64,000 bases of DNA. Source: Dolichospermum flos-aquae CCAP 1403/13F. GTDB taxonomy: Bacteria > Cyanobacteriota > Cyanobacteriia > Cyanobacteriales > Nostocaceae. Of this stretch, positions 17,438-24,835 are shown one piece after another; position 1 is the first letter of the stretch, and every line of letters starts with the position of its first letter. The stretch covers positions 3,516,501 through 3,580,500 of the forward strand of contig NZ_CP051206.1 of the NCBI RefSeq assembly GCF_012516395.1, in the 5' to 3' direction. A program made the position numbers and the translations under genes. The notes below the pieces were generated by a model. That model worked only from the letters and a program-made list of their open reading frames with translations, searched no databases and was not told the origin of the DNA.

Positions 17438-17911
17438 ATGACCAAAACAATATACATAGAAACAAGTATTATTGGTTATTTAACAGCAAGACCTAGTAAA
17501 AATTTGATAGTTGCTGCTAATGCAGAATTAACAAGAGACTGGTGGGATAATCAGCGAAACTCCTTTACTATTTACATTTCTCCACTGGTATTGCAAGAAG
17601 TAGCAAAAGGTGATGCAGAAATGGTGAATAAAAGACTAGAAGTTTTAAATAACTTTCCTTTACTTGATATCACAGAATCAGTACAAAATTTAGCACAGGA
17701 ATTCCAAAAACAAAGTAATTTACCACCCAGTGCTGCTTATGATACTGTTCACATTGCTACAGCTACCGTCTATGGATTGGATTATCTGTTAACATGGAAT
17801 TGTAAGCACATTGCTAACCCCTATATTCAGAAAAAACTCTCACAGATTGCTGATAGTTTAGGGTATGAATTGCCAACAATATGTACACCTTATGAAATGT
17901 TAGGAGAATAA
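17438..17911 (+). CDS. PIN-domain toxin (VapC family)
   Basis: 157 aa. It opens TKTIYIETSIIGYLTARPS, where the first acidic residue is Glu, as is usual in this PIN subfamily. Middle motifs are SPLVLQEVAKGD and YDTVHIATATVYGLDYLLTWNCKHIANP. The C-terminus is PTICTPYEML. A likely ribonuclease toxin. Gene order is toxin first: a 55-aa partner follows 3 nt after the stop. Confidence 0.85.
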   Translation: MTKTIYIETSIIGYLTARPSKNLIVAANAELTRDWWDNQRNSFTIYISPLVLQEVAKGDAEMVNKRLEVLNNFPLLDITESVQNLAQEFQKQSNLPPSAAYDTVHIATATVYGLDYLLTWNCKHIANPYIQKKLSQIADSLGYELPTICTPYEMLGE

Positions 17912-17914
17912 TTT

Positions 17915-18082
17915 ATGTGGAATGATGAAGTTTTGGCAGAAATTCGCAAAATAAGAGATGAACAAGCTAAGTCATTTAATTATGATTTGGCTGCTATTTG
18001 TGCTGATTTAAGAAAACAACAAGCAACAAGTGGAAGAAAGATTATTTCTCTTCCATTGAAGAAAGTAGTTCTCTCACGCTAA
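17915..18082 (+). CDS. Small antitoxin partner of the PIN toxin
   Basis: 55 aa with a good ribosome site (TAGGAGAA, inside the toxin 3' end). It begins MWNDEVLAEIRKIRDEQAKS and continues FNYDLAAICADLRKQQATSG, then a basic tail (RKIISLPLKKVVLSR). I recall this short helical protein family as the usual downstream partner of toxins like the one at 17438. It is short enough to be missed by gene callers. Confidence 0.75.
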   Translation: MWNDEVLAEIRKIRDEQAKSFNYDLAAICADLRKQQATSGRKIISLPLKKVVLSR

Positions 18083-18090
18083 TTTTGTAT

Positions 18091-18121
18091 GGTGCATTAA
18101 TACAAGATGATGCACCTTTTT
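18091..18121 (+). terminator. Intrinsic terminator after the toxin-antitoxin pair
   Basis: GGTGCATTA / TGATGCACC stem (one G/T pair) followed by TTTTTCT, 8 nt after the antitoxin stop. Counterpart of the terminator at 15369. Confidence 0.75.
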
Positions 18122-18122
18122 C

Positions 18123-18240
18123 TATTAATATTTAACTGTCTGATAGCGTAGCGTGGCGCAAGCCATATCAGGATATCCACCGATTAAAAGATTAACAGGA
18201 TTGTATTTGATATTGATATTGTGGAATATTTAAATTAGCG
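18123..18240. repeat. TA-spacer repeat, copy 3
   Basis: ATTAATATTTAACTGTCTGA, interrupted by a 23-nt insert, then TCAGGATATCCACCGATTAA and the rest of the core up to TGGAATATTTAAATTAGCGC. The downstream CATCCTC half is missing and the sequence joins directly to a toxin relic. Confidence 0.8.
18144..18166 (+). repeat. 23-nt very small dispersed repeat
   Basis: TAGCGTAGCGTGG...AGCCAT is inserted between CTGA and ATCAGG of the spacer repeat. Copies 1 (15420) and 5 (19840) of the same spacer read CTGAATCAGG with no insert. Two sister copies are at 1571 and 33320. Confidence 0.85.
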
Positions 18241-18250
18241 CAATTTCTAA

Positions 18251-18325
18251 GTAATTCCAGTTCATAATAATCGGGTAAAATCAGTTTATGTTAAACGAGT
18301 ATTAGAATTAATAGAAGGAGAGTAA
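18251..18325 (+). pseudogene. Toxin relic upstream of hicB (HicA-like C-terminus)
   Basis: In-frame residues VIPVHNNRVKSVYVKRVLEL, then IEGE and a stop 2 nt before the hicB start. The frame is closed upstream by a stop at 18246 and runs into the spacer repeat. IPVH plus a basic helix at the C-terminus is what HicA-type toxins show. I infer that the N-terminal two thirds of the toxin gene were lost when the repeat arrived. Confidence 0.5.
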
Positions 18326-18327
18326 TC

Positions 18328-18549
18328 ATGAATTATCCCATAGTTGTTTATCCTTGTGAAGAAGGCGGTTTTGTAGCAGAAATTCCCGCATTAAAAGGAT
18401 GTTTAGCACAGGGTGAAACTTTAGAAGAAACCTTACAAGAATTGATAATTGTGCGAAACTTGTGGTTAGAAACAGCCGAAAAACATGGTCAAAAATTGCC
18501 AGATATTGAAGGTGCTATTGCAAAGGTGAAAGCCCTAAGTAGCGTATAA
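18328..18549 (+). CDS. hicB: HicB-family antitoxin, without intact toxin
   Basis: 73 aa. YPIVVYPCEEGGFVAEIPAL, then KGCLAQGETLEETLQEL, is the standard HicB partial RNase-H fold. The C-terminal helix (LWLETAEKHGQKLP) is typical. GGAGAG precedes the ATG. No HicA gene follows; only a relic of a toxin precedes it, so this is an orphan antitoxin. Confidence 0.88.
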   Translation: MNYPIVVYPCEEGGFVAEIPALKGCLAQGETLEETLQELIIVRNLWLETAEKHGQKLPDIEGAIAKVKALSSV

Positions 18550-18554
18550 ATTTT

Positions 18555-18703
18555 AGAATCAGGATTTCCACCGATTAAAGGATTAACAGGATTGTATTTG
18601 AGTTTGATATTCTGGAATATTTGAATTAGCGCAATTGCTGAAAATATAGATAAATATTAAAAAACATCCTGTACATCCTCAAATCCTGAGCATCCTGATT
18701 CTG
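18555..18703. repeat. TA-spacer repeat, copy 4
   Basis: TTAGAATCAGGATTTCCACC, GATTAAAGGATTAACAGGAT, then ATTCTGGAATATTTGAATTA, AACATCCTGTACATCCTCAA and CATCCTGATTCTGAC. It begins 6 nt after hicB and lacks the terminator part. Confidence 0.85.
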
Positions 18704-18768
18704 ACAATTTTTAGCTACAATTAAAGCATTAGAAGTGATTCAGAAAGTCAGCTATTATCCCCATTTGC

Positions 18769-19170
18769 TTACAAAAACAAAGAATATGATACATGAAAAA
18801 AATCTCCCAATGCTTTGGCTTGATTTTTGCTAATACTTCTTTTACCATTTATTACTTCTGAAGTAATACCTTTTGAGCCAAAAATCTCGACAATATCCTT
18901 TTGTTTGAGTTGTCTTACTGACATTAACTCATGTAATATATCTAGGGGAGTTATAGCTTTCATTTGATAGACTTTATTTTCATATTGCTCAATTAGTGTT
19001 ACTAGCAACTGTAAAACTTCAGCTTGTTCATCTGTCAAATTTTCCCCTAAATCCATAAATTTATCTACTTCATTTAGTAGACGCTTATGCTCTATTTCTG
19101 TGTCGATTATACGTGGCACAGTTTCAGAAAGTAGCTTAATGTATTCTTCCTTGTTTAGTGTATTTGTCAT
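18769..19170 (-). CDS. higA: HigA-type XRE antitoxin
   Basis: 133 aa from ATG at 19170; the frame extends to a TTG at 19176, but the ATG follows AAGGGGGTT and is preferred. An N-terminal helical part (EYIKLLSETVPRIIDTEIEH) is followed by an XRE helix-turn-helix (LMSVRQLKQKDIVEIFGSKG, then ITSEVINGKRSISKNQAKAL). It should neutralise HigB and repress the operon. It is the second gene of the higBA pair on the minus strand. Confidence 0.85.
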   Translation of the reverse strand: MTNTLNKEEYIKLLSETVPRIIDTEIEHKRLLNEVDKFMDLGENLTDEQAEVLQLLVTLIEQYENKVYQMKAITPLDILHELMSVRQLKQKDIVEIFGSKGITSEVINGKRSISKNQAKALGDFFHVSYSLFL

Positions 19171-19292
19171 ATACAACCCCCTTTGGGGTAGAATGTTTTC
19201 ACTAGGGACATAGTAAAGCCATATCCTAGATGTTTATGAGCTTCTGAGTAGTGTAATTAGACTATTGAGAGGCGAAACCCTCTAAATATTCG

Positions 19293-19580
19293 TTATTTTT
19301 TCCACTTATCTTCATTATATTCACTATGAGTTAATACATCCTCAATCTTAATGGTCTTGACTTTATAGGTAATTTTAGTAATTAACCGAAACTTATTTCC
19401 TCCTATATTAAAAACTGTGTAGCCTTGTACAAAATCTGCGTGTGGATAAACTTCTCTTACATCTATAATGTGTTTCCATTCTTCCTTTTGAGCAGTTTGG
19501 AGCCAAACATTAAGACTAATTTCAGCATCTGGATGAATCTTACTAAATTCAGTTAGATTTTCGATGCCAATTACTTTCAT
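19293..19580 (-). CDS. higB: HigB-type mRNA interferase toxin
   Basis: 95 aa. MKVIGIENLTEFSKIHPDAE, WLQTAQKEEWKHIIDVREVY, then VFNIGGNKFRLITKITY and a C-terminal LTHSEYNEDKWKK match the HigB branch of the RelE fold, a ribosome-dependent mRNA endonuclease. Toxin first, antitoxin 122 bp downstream, which is wider than usual. A small hairpin (ACCCCCTTTGGGGT, 19177-19190) lies just ahead of higA. Confidence 0.87.
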   Translation of the reverse strand: MKVIGIENLTEFSKIHPDAEISLNVWLQTAQKEEWKHIIDVREVYPHADFVQGYTVFNIGGNKFRLITKITYKVKTIKIEDVLTHSEYNEDKWKK

Positions 19581-19784
19581 AATGTATTATTAATTTCAAT
19601 TTTTTTAGTTTAAACATATGTGCTTTACTTTGTGTCCTTATTTGTGTAGCTCTATGTTCTCATAAAGAGAACCAAATGTCAAGCCTCTGTACAGGAATTT
19701 TTGGAAATTCATTTCAACTTAGAGGAAGTGTTGAAATTAGCAGCGCATAATCGTTGTGTCGCTGCAAGTGCGATCGCTCATGTT

Positions 19785-19872
19785 GTAGGGTGCGTTCTCC
19801 GAAAGTACAGCACCATTTTTTATTAATATTTAACTGTCTGAATCAGGATAACCAGGATTAAAGGATTAACAT
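19785..19872 (+). repeat. TA-spacer repeat, copy 5
   Basis: Opens with the terminator-like GGTGCGTTCTCCG...CAGCACCATTTTTT, then ATTAATATTTAACTGTCTGA, ATCAGGATAACCAGGATTAA and AGGATTAAC, and breaks off at ATAAATG. It marks the right edge of the TA array. Confidence 0.8.
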
Positions 19873-20206
19873 AAATGTAGGTTTTGTATACTACTTATTG
19901 AAGTGCGGAATGTGGGTTAAATAGTCTTCAGACTTACACAACTATCAGACTAAATGTATATTGTTGAGGACATTGGACTTGATATTTGGTGATGAGTAAC
20001 ATATTTTGGAGATGATGCACTATGATAATATGCCAGTTTCATAAGTGCTGAATCTGTCGCCTCAGTATTATGCAAAAAAACAGTTTTTTTATGAAAAATT
20101 TGCATAAAAATTAACTTTTAGTGGCTAAAATTCATCCATACGATAGAGTGAAGTATTTCACTTGTACTCATAAACTATAAGGATTCATATTTATTCTTTT
20201 TCTGGA
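19873..20206. other. Non-coding region upstream of the response regulator
   Basis: About 330 bp, AT-rich. No ORF. It presumably holds the promoter of the response regulator. A stem (TATGCAAAAAAACAG...AAATTTGCATA) lies at 20070-20108. No classic operator was recognised. Confidence 0.4.
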
Positions 20207-20704
20207 ATGTTAATGTTGTCCCGTGAGTCTTCTAATTTGCGCGTTCTCATAGTTGATGATCATGAACTCACTCGTTTAAGCCTACAATTAGTTTTTTCTG
20301 TTCAAGAAAATATCCAGGTTGTTGGTTTAGCTAGTAATGGTCAAGAAGCTATAGAAATAGTTCAGTGCTATCAACCTGATGTGATCATTCTCGATTTACA
20401 AATGCCAATTATGGATGGTTGGTCAGCATCTCATTACATTAAAGCTATATCTCCAAATACTCAAATTCTAGCTTATTCCTCTGTAGATGAAGTATCTTTT
20501 GGACAAAACAAAGATAGGCATAACTTTGATAAAGTTTGCAAAAAAGATATTCCGACAAAGGAACTCATTGCCTTAGTCAGAGAGTTAGGGAACAGACATA
20601 GGTATTCTTCATTTCCAGAAGAAATATTAGACCTGTCGGAGAATTTAAAAGTCAGTCTGTGTCTGGCTTTAAGGATGTTTTTATGTCAGCCAGACTTGAT
20701 GTAA
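20207..20704 (+). CDS. Response regulator with receiver domain only
   Basis: 165 aa. Receiver domain: VLIVDDHELTR (acidic pair, about 14-20), phospho-acceptor Asp in DVIILDLQMPIMDGW (about 64), switch Ser in ILAYSSVDE, and Lys in DKVCKKDIPTKELI. The wording is NarL-like, but the DNA-binding HTH expected after residue 140 is missing. The C-terminus is a short unrelated tail ending LCQPDLM. So it is either a stand-alone receiver or a truncated NarL protein. No kinase is adjacent; the nearest in the window is at 6561. Confidence 0.88.
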   Translation: MLMLSRESSNLRVLIVDDHELTRLSLQLVFSVQENIQVVGLASNGQEAIEIVQCYQPDVIILDLQMPIMDGWSASHYIKAISPNTQILAYSSVDEVSFGQNKDRHNFDKVCKKDIPTKELIALVRELGNRHRYSSFPEEILDLSENLKVSLCLALRMFLCQPDLM

Positions 20705-20728
20705 TTGGGTTGACCCTGGTCAACCCAA
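20705..20728 (+). terminator. Hairpin after the response regulator
   Basis: Perfect 11-bp arms TTGGGTTGACC / GGTCAACCCAA start right after the stop codon. There is no clear T-run, so termination is uncertain; the stem may protect the 3' end. Confidence 0.5.
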
Positions 20729-20833
20729 CATCATTAATACTTAAAAAAGTACAAATTAGATCAGGCAAAAGGCAATTGACAATTATCAATTACCTTTTCT
20801 CCTGCCTAAATTTTAGATAACTAACAACTTAGG

Positions 20834-21016
20834 TTAATTATTTCCTGCTTCGTGAATAGTCCGTTTTAATTCATCAATTAAATCATCTAATTCTTCCAAA
20901 GCTTGATTGACATCAACCCTTAAAGTTCCCAAATTGGGTTGTTCTAATAAACTCAGCAACCGCTCACGTTTACCTTGAACAGTGCTAATTCGGTCTTTAA
21001 CTGTCTGAATATCCAT
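20834..21016 (-). CDS. Small conserved helical protein, unknown function
   Basis: 60 aa from the ATG at 21016; the longer frame to 21046 is less likely because the family-like sequence begins MDIQTVKDRISTVQGKRERL. It is almost entirely helical and charged (LEQPNLGTLRVDVNQALEEL, then DDLIDELKRTIHE), as in a coiled-coil pair. No domain recognised. It diverges from the DUF2854 gene. Confidence 0.65.
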   Translation of the reverse strand: MDIQTVKDRISTVQGKRERLLSLLEQPNLGTLRVDVNQALEELDDLIDELKRTIHEAGNN

Positions 21017-21152
21017 TTTTTTGCGTCCAGTTTTGAAACACTTCAAATCTAAAGTTAACGCAAAAAGGAAAAATCTCCATATCCCTTTCCCAATCTGCCA
21101 CCAATCAGCGATGATAATAAAAGATGAAAATAAATTATACTAAGCTTAAATT

Positions 21153-21470
21153 ATGCTCGGCAGAATTTCTTTGGGAACACTTGGTTTAACAGTAGGTAGT
21201 ATACTCACCATCACAGGTTTTGTTGCCTACTTCATGGATAACGCTACCCTCAATCTAGTGGGATTTTTCTATGGTTTTCCGCTATTACTGGGAGGTTTAG
21301 CCCTAAAAGCTAATGAACTTAAACCCATCCCCTTCAGCCAAACTACCACACCATCAATCCTCGAACTCAGAAAGCAACAGGCAACTGTCACACAAACTAA
21401 AATCCGCAAAGACATCACCCGCAACTGTCACACCCCAAGGAAACGGATGTATTTAGTACATAAAAACTAA
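21153..21470 (+). CDS. DUF2854 family membrane protein, C-terminally truncated
   Basis: 105 aa. Two transmembrane segments (about 9-30 and 34-52) around MDNATLNLVGFFYGFPLLLG, then ALKANELKPIPFSQ and LRKQQATVTQTKIRKDITR. As I recall, this is the N-terminal half of the cyanobacterial/plastid DUF2854 proteins, which are usually about 180 aa. After residue 87 the sequence changes to NCHTPRKRMYLVHKN and stops. No remainder of the family C-terminus is visible in the 226 bp downstream. A recent 3' truncation or fusion to unrelated DNA is likely. Confidence 0.7.
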   Translation: MLGRISLGTLGLTVGSILTITGFVAYFMDNATLNLVGFFYGFPLLLGGLALKANELKPIPFSQTTTPSILELRKQQATVTQTKIRKDITRNCHTPRKRMYLVHKN

Positions 21471-21696
21471 TTATCGAGAGGATTTGCTGAACCTAAATAG
21501 GAATTATTACTATTAAGTTAAAAATACAGTTAAATATGCACGACCAAGTACGAATTTATTGGTTCTTAGGTTATTTTGATAGAAAACTTAGGGGGAGTGT
21601 CAACTGAGAGAAAACCAACACCGCAAATGGGGTCTGTCTGCCCATTCCCAAACTACAATAAGAATATATTTCCGAATATTTTGATTAATTTGCTCT

Positions 21697-22791
21697 ATGT
21701 CAGTTTTAGCAGCGATCGCAGTTTTGGCTATTTTGATCTTAGTACATGAGTCTGGACATTTCATAGCCGCCCGTTCTCAAGGTATTTACGCTAACCGTTT
21801 CTCCTTGGGTTTTGGTCCGATTCTTTTAAAGTACCAAGGATCAGAAACGGAATACACTATCCGCACTTTCCCTTTGGGTGGCTTTGTCGGCTTTCCCGAT
21901 GATGATCCAGATAGCGAAATTCCCCCCAATGACCCCAATTTGCTGCGTAACCGCCCAGTTTTAGACCGTGCTATTGTCATTAGTGCCGGTGTAATTGCAA
22001 ATTTAATCTTTGCGTATTTGATGTTGGCTTTGCAATTGGGAATCGTTGGTATACCCCAAGAATTTCAGTATCAACCCGGTGTCCTTGTCAAACCTGTAAA
22101 TGAACAGTCTGTTGCTTACCAAGCAGGAATTCGAGAAGGAGATATTATTCTGGCTGTAAATGGCCAAGAAATTCCTCTAGGTAAAGACGCAACTACATTA
22201 TTGACAAAGGAAATTCAAACCCATCCTAATCAGGAAATTGACTTAAAAATTCAACACGAAACCCAACAAACTAACCTAAAACTAACTCCTAAACAGGGTG
22301 CTGATGGTAAAGGTCTGGTGGGAATTGAATTGGGACCAAATGGTAAAGCAATTTATCGCCGTCCCCAAGATATCGTGGAGATTCTCAAAGTTGCAGCTAA
22401 TCGTTTTCAACAGTTAGTTGTGGGGACATTCCAAGGTTTTGGGCAGTTAATTACTAATTTTGGGCAAACGGTAGGACAAGTCTCTGGACCCGTGAAAATT
22501 GTCCAAATTGGCGCACAATTAGCCGCTAGTGATAGCACCAATTTATTTTCTTTTGCGGCAATTATTAGTATTAACTTGGCAATTATTAATATTTTGCCTC
22601 TTCCCGCTTTAGATGGTGGACAATTAGCCTTTTTATTAATTGAAGGATTATTTGGTAAGCCTTTACCTAACAAAATTCAAGACGGTGTGATGCAAACTGG
22701 TTTGGTGTTACTTTTAGGATTAGGTATTTTCTTAATTGTGAAAGAAACAACTCAATTGGAATTTATCCAACAATTATTTCAGAAATTGTAA
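21697..22791 (+). CDS. rseP: RseP-type site-2 metalloprotease
   Basis: 364 aa, usual length. Zinc-binding HESGH lies in the first membrane helix (VLAILILVHESGHFIAARSQG, about residues 9-29). A second helix is at 92-110, a PDZ domain at about 120-210 (GVLVKPVNEQSVAYQAGIREGD), and the second active-site motif NILPLPALDGGQL at about 297. A final helix is at the C-terminus. It cuts membrane-embedded substrates such as anti-sigma factors or signal peptides. Single gene; the palindromic element at 22803 starts right behind it. Confidence 0.95.
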   Translation: MSVLAAIAVLAILILVHESGHFIAARSQGIYANRFSLGFGPILLKYQGSETEYTIRTFPLGGFVGFPDDDPDSEIPPNDPNLLRNRPVLDRAIVISAGVIANLIFAYLMLALQLGIVGIPQEFQYQPGVLVKPVNEQSVAYQAGIREGDIILAVNGQEIPLGKDATTLLTKEIQTHPNQEIDLKIQHETQQTNLKLTPKQGADGKGLVGIELGPNGKAIYRRPQDIVEILKVAANRFQQLVVGTFQGFGQLITNFGQTVGQVSGPVKIVQIGAQLAASDSTNLFSFAAIISINLAIINILPLPALDGGQLAFLLIEGLFGKPLPNKIQDGVMQTGLVLLLGLGIFLIVKETTQLEFIQQLFQKL

Positions 22792-22802
22792 ATCCAGTAA
22801 TT

Positions 22803-23095
22803 GTAGGGGGTTTAGCAGTGTTCATTGGTGTCAACTTAACGCAAAATCTTCATCCCGCAAGGAACTCAAGTTCCTTGCTAATAGCGAAAGTCATCTAAAA
22901 GATGACTAAATACTAGGAAAATTTATTAGTCCGTTTTAACGGACTTGAGCTATGAGACAGGGAATTTATTCCCTGACGGGTGTGGAAGCCAAACAAATAA
23001 GCCACTTGTACTGAGCTTGCGATGCCCTGAGCCTGTCGAAGGGTCGAAGTATCTGTAACCTAAGTTGACACCAATGAGCAGTGTTAAACCCCTAC
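22803..23095. mobile_element. Long palindromic TIR element, copy 2
   Basis: About 293 bp. Left end GTAGGGGGTTTAGCAGTGTT, CATTGGTGTCAACTTAACG; right end the inverse (TAAGTTGACACCAATGAGCA, GTGTTAAACCCCTAC). Internal hairpins are GGAACTCAAGTTCC, AGTCATCTAAAAGATGACT, AGTCCGTTTTAACGGACT and GGGAATTTATTCCC. There is extra sequence near the right end (GAGCCTGTCGAAGGGTCGAA). No ORF. Confidence 0.85.
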
Positions 23096-23129
23096 AGCAA
23101 ATAATCATCTTAAATTTAAAATCTCTGAC

Positions 23130-23804
23130 GTGACTCGTAAATCATTAACTAAAAAACAACGGGCTTTAGAAATTCTTGCCCGTATTCAGTATCTTTATCC
23201 TGATGCAACTTGCTCTTTAGATTATGCAACTCCTGTACAATTATTAGTAGCAACTATTCTTTCCGCTCAATGTACAGATGAAAGAGTGAATAAAGTTACA
23301 CCAGGATTATTTGGGCGATTTCCTGATGTAGAAAGTTTAGCAAATGCAGATTTAACAGAGTTAGAAGAATTGGTACGTTCGACGGGTTTTTATCGCAATA
23401 AAGCTAAGAATATTCAAGGTTCTTGTCGAATGATTGTCAATGATTTCAATGCTGTTGTTCCCAACAAAATGGAAGAGTTATTAAAGCTGCCAGGAGTAGC
23501 ACGGAAAACTGCAAATGTAGTTTTAGCCCATGCTTATGGTATCAATGCTGGGGTGACAGTAGATACTCACGTTAAGCGGTTAAGTCAGCGTTTGGGGTTG
23601 ACGAAAAATACCGAACCTGTAGGAATTGAAAAAGATTTAATGAAGTTATTACCCCAACCACATTGGGAGAATTGGTCAATTAGATTAATTTATCATGGTC
23701 GGGCTGTGTGTAAAGCTCGTTCTCCTGGTTGTAATCTTTGTGAATTGGCTGATTTGTGTGATATGAATTTGTCTCTCGCAGAGTCGCAGAGTCGCAGAGA
23801 GTAA
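23130..23804 (+). CDS. nth: Endonuclease III (DNA glycosylase/AP lyase)
   Basis: 224 aa from a GTG start. The helix-hairpin-helix has the catalytic Lys (LPGVARKTANVVLAHAYG, about residue 115-125) and the catalytic Asp lies in VTVDTHVKRLSQRL. The C-terminal 4Fe-4S loop has four Cys (CKARSPGCNLCELADLC). It removes oxidised pyrimidines in base excision repair. The last residues (LAESQSRRE) are encoded by a GCAGAGTC tandem, so the tail was probably extended by a repeat. Confidence 0.96.
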   Translation: MTRKSLTKKQRALEILARIQYLYPDATCSLDYATPVQLLVATILSAQCTDERVNKVTPGLFGRFPDVESLANADLTELEELVRSTGFYRNKAKNIQGSCRMIVNDFNAVVPNKMEELLKLPGVARKTANVVLAHAYGINAGVTVDTHVKRLSQRLGLTKNTEPVGIEKDLMKLLPQPHWENWSIRLIYHGRAVCKARSPGCNLCELADLCDMNLSLAESQSRRE

Positions 23805-23919
23805 TATTGGGGAGTATTGGGTTGGGGTTAATTAACAGAAATTTATATTCTCATGTCCCTATAATTGTGAGTAAGGGTGTAGAATAGAGAATGCTGTCTT
23901 TCATTACATTAGGGAATTC

Positions 23920-24222
23920 ATGGCGAAAAAGAGTATGATTGAGCGCGAGAAGAAACGCGCCAAAATGGTAGCTAAGTATGCTGACAAGCGGGAAGCACTA
24001 CTAGAAGAGTTCAGAACAGCAGCATCTCCGTTGCTAAAGCTAGAAGTTCACCGCAAAATTCAACAGTTACCCCGCAACAGTGCGCCTAATCGTAAGCACA
24101 ACCGTTGCTGGTTAACTGGTCGTCCTAGAGGCTTCTACCGTGATTTCGGACTATCTCGGAACGTCCTCCGGGAATGGGCCCATGAAGGTTTGTTACCCGG
24201 TGTTGTTAAGTCTAGCTGGTAG
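23920..24222 (+). CDS. rpsN: 30S ribosomal protein S14
   Basis: 100 aa, the long zinc-free form without the CxxC pairs. [40 protein letters not shown] and [13 protein letters not shown] are diagnostic. It binds the head of 16S rRNA. It stands alone here, outside the large ribosomal operon, as is common for this form in cyanobacteria. A block of tandem heptamers follows. Confidence 0.98.
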   Translation: MAKKSMIEREKKRAKMVAKYADKREALLEEFRTAASPLLKLEVHRKIQQLPRNSAPNRKHNRCWLTGRPRGFYRDFGLSRNVLREWAHEGLLPGVVKSSW

Positions 24223-24300
24223 TTAGTTGTCAGTGGTTAGTTGTCAGTGGTCAGTTGTTAGTTGCTAGTTGTCAGTTGTCAGTGGCTATTGGCTGTGAAC
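24223..24300. repeat. Degenerate GTTAGTTGTCAGTG tandem repeat
   Basis: Imperfect repeats of TTAGTTGTCAGTGG-type units (STRR class) directly behind rpsN. Similar units follow the flv3 gene at 42905. Confidence 0.75.
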
Positions 24301-24304
24301 CAAC

Positions 24305-24437
24305 GACCAATGACCAATGACCAATGACCAATGACCAATGACCAATGACCAATGACCAATGACCAATGACCAATGACCAATGACCAATGACCAATGACCA
24401 ATGACCAATGACCAATGACCAATGACCAATGACCAAT
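24305..24437. repeat. STRR heptamer GACCAAT, 19 perfect copies
   Basis: 133 bp are exactly 19 head-to-tail copies of GACCAAT, which is the complement of the ATTGGTC/TTGGTCA heptamer class known in heterocystous cyanobacteria. On the minus strand it gives a meaningless open frame (VIGHWSL repeats) that should not be annotated as a gene. Copy number is expected to vary between strains. Confidence 0.95.
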
Positions 24438-24447
24438 AACTAAGATA

Positions 24448-24777
24448 TTATTGACCACAACAATGATCAATTCCCAGACTATCTAAGAGTAGATCGCTAA
24501 CGGCGTTGGCGATCGCAAACTCCCCAAAAAAGCTTTTAGAAAAATCAAATGATTGCATCTCTGTGACAATAGCAATTACCAGAGAACCTAAATCATTTTC
24601 TCCTTCCATGCGTTGTCTCACAAAAATCTGTGATGCCCGCTGGGCTATATTTTGATTTATTGCTTCAGGAATAAACTCTTGATCAAGCCAATGCAACAAG
24701 TTTTGTTGTAACCATTCTCCTTCTTCTTGGGGATTTTCCGAAGGTGGTAAGGTAATGGGTGGAATTGCTTGAGTCAT
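24448..24777 (-). CDS. Conserved cyanobacterial hypothetical protein
   Basis: 109 aa. A proline-rich start (MTQAIPPITLPPSENPQEEG) and a helical body (WLQQNLLHWLDQEFIPEAIN, then RASQIFVRQRMEGENDLGSL and FFGEFAIANAVSDLLLDSLG). No known domain. I recall near-identical proteins across filamentous cyanobacteria, so it is a real gene of unknown role. Its 3' end abuts the heptamer repeat. Confidence 0.75.
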   Translation of the reverse strand: MTQAIPPITLPPSENPQEEGEWLQQNLLHWLDQEFIPEAINQNIAQRASQIFVRQRMEGENDLGSLVIAIVTEMQSFDFSKSFFGEFAIANAVSDLLLDSLGIDHCCGQ

Positions 24778-24835
24778 TTTTGTTTGTATATTTTATATAG
24801 AATTTGTTTGCTGTGGGTAATCTCAGAAGAAGACA

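Noticed and set aside
19676-19790. Possible toxin or antitoxin relic (reads VQEFLEIHFNLEEVLKLAAH in one frame)
   Set aside because: Looks protein-like but I cannot match it to a family and there is no start; left as a suspicion only.
24305-24437. Possible CRISPR array
   Set aside because: Units are contiguous 7-mers without spacers, and no cas genes are in the window.
24279-24470. Open frame on the minus strand with VIGHWSL repeats
   Set aside because: It is only the translation of the GACCAAT heptamer array; 7-bp units read in three frames give a repeat peptide by necessity.
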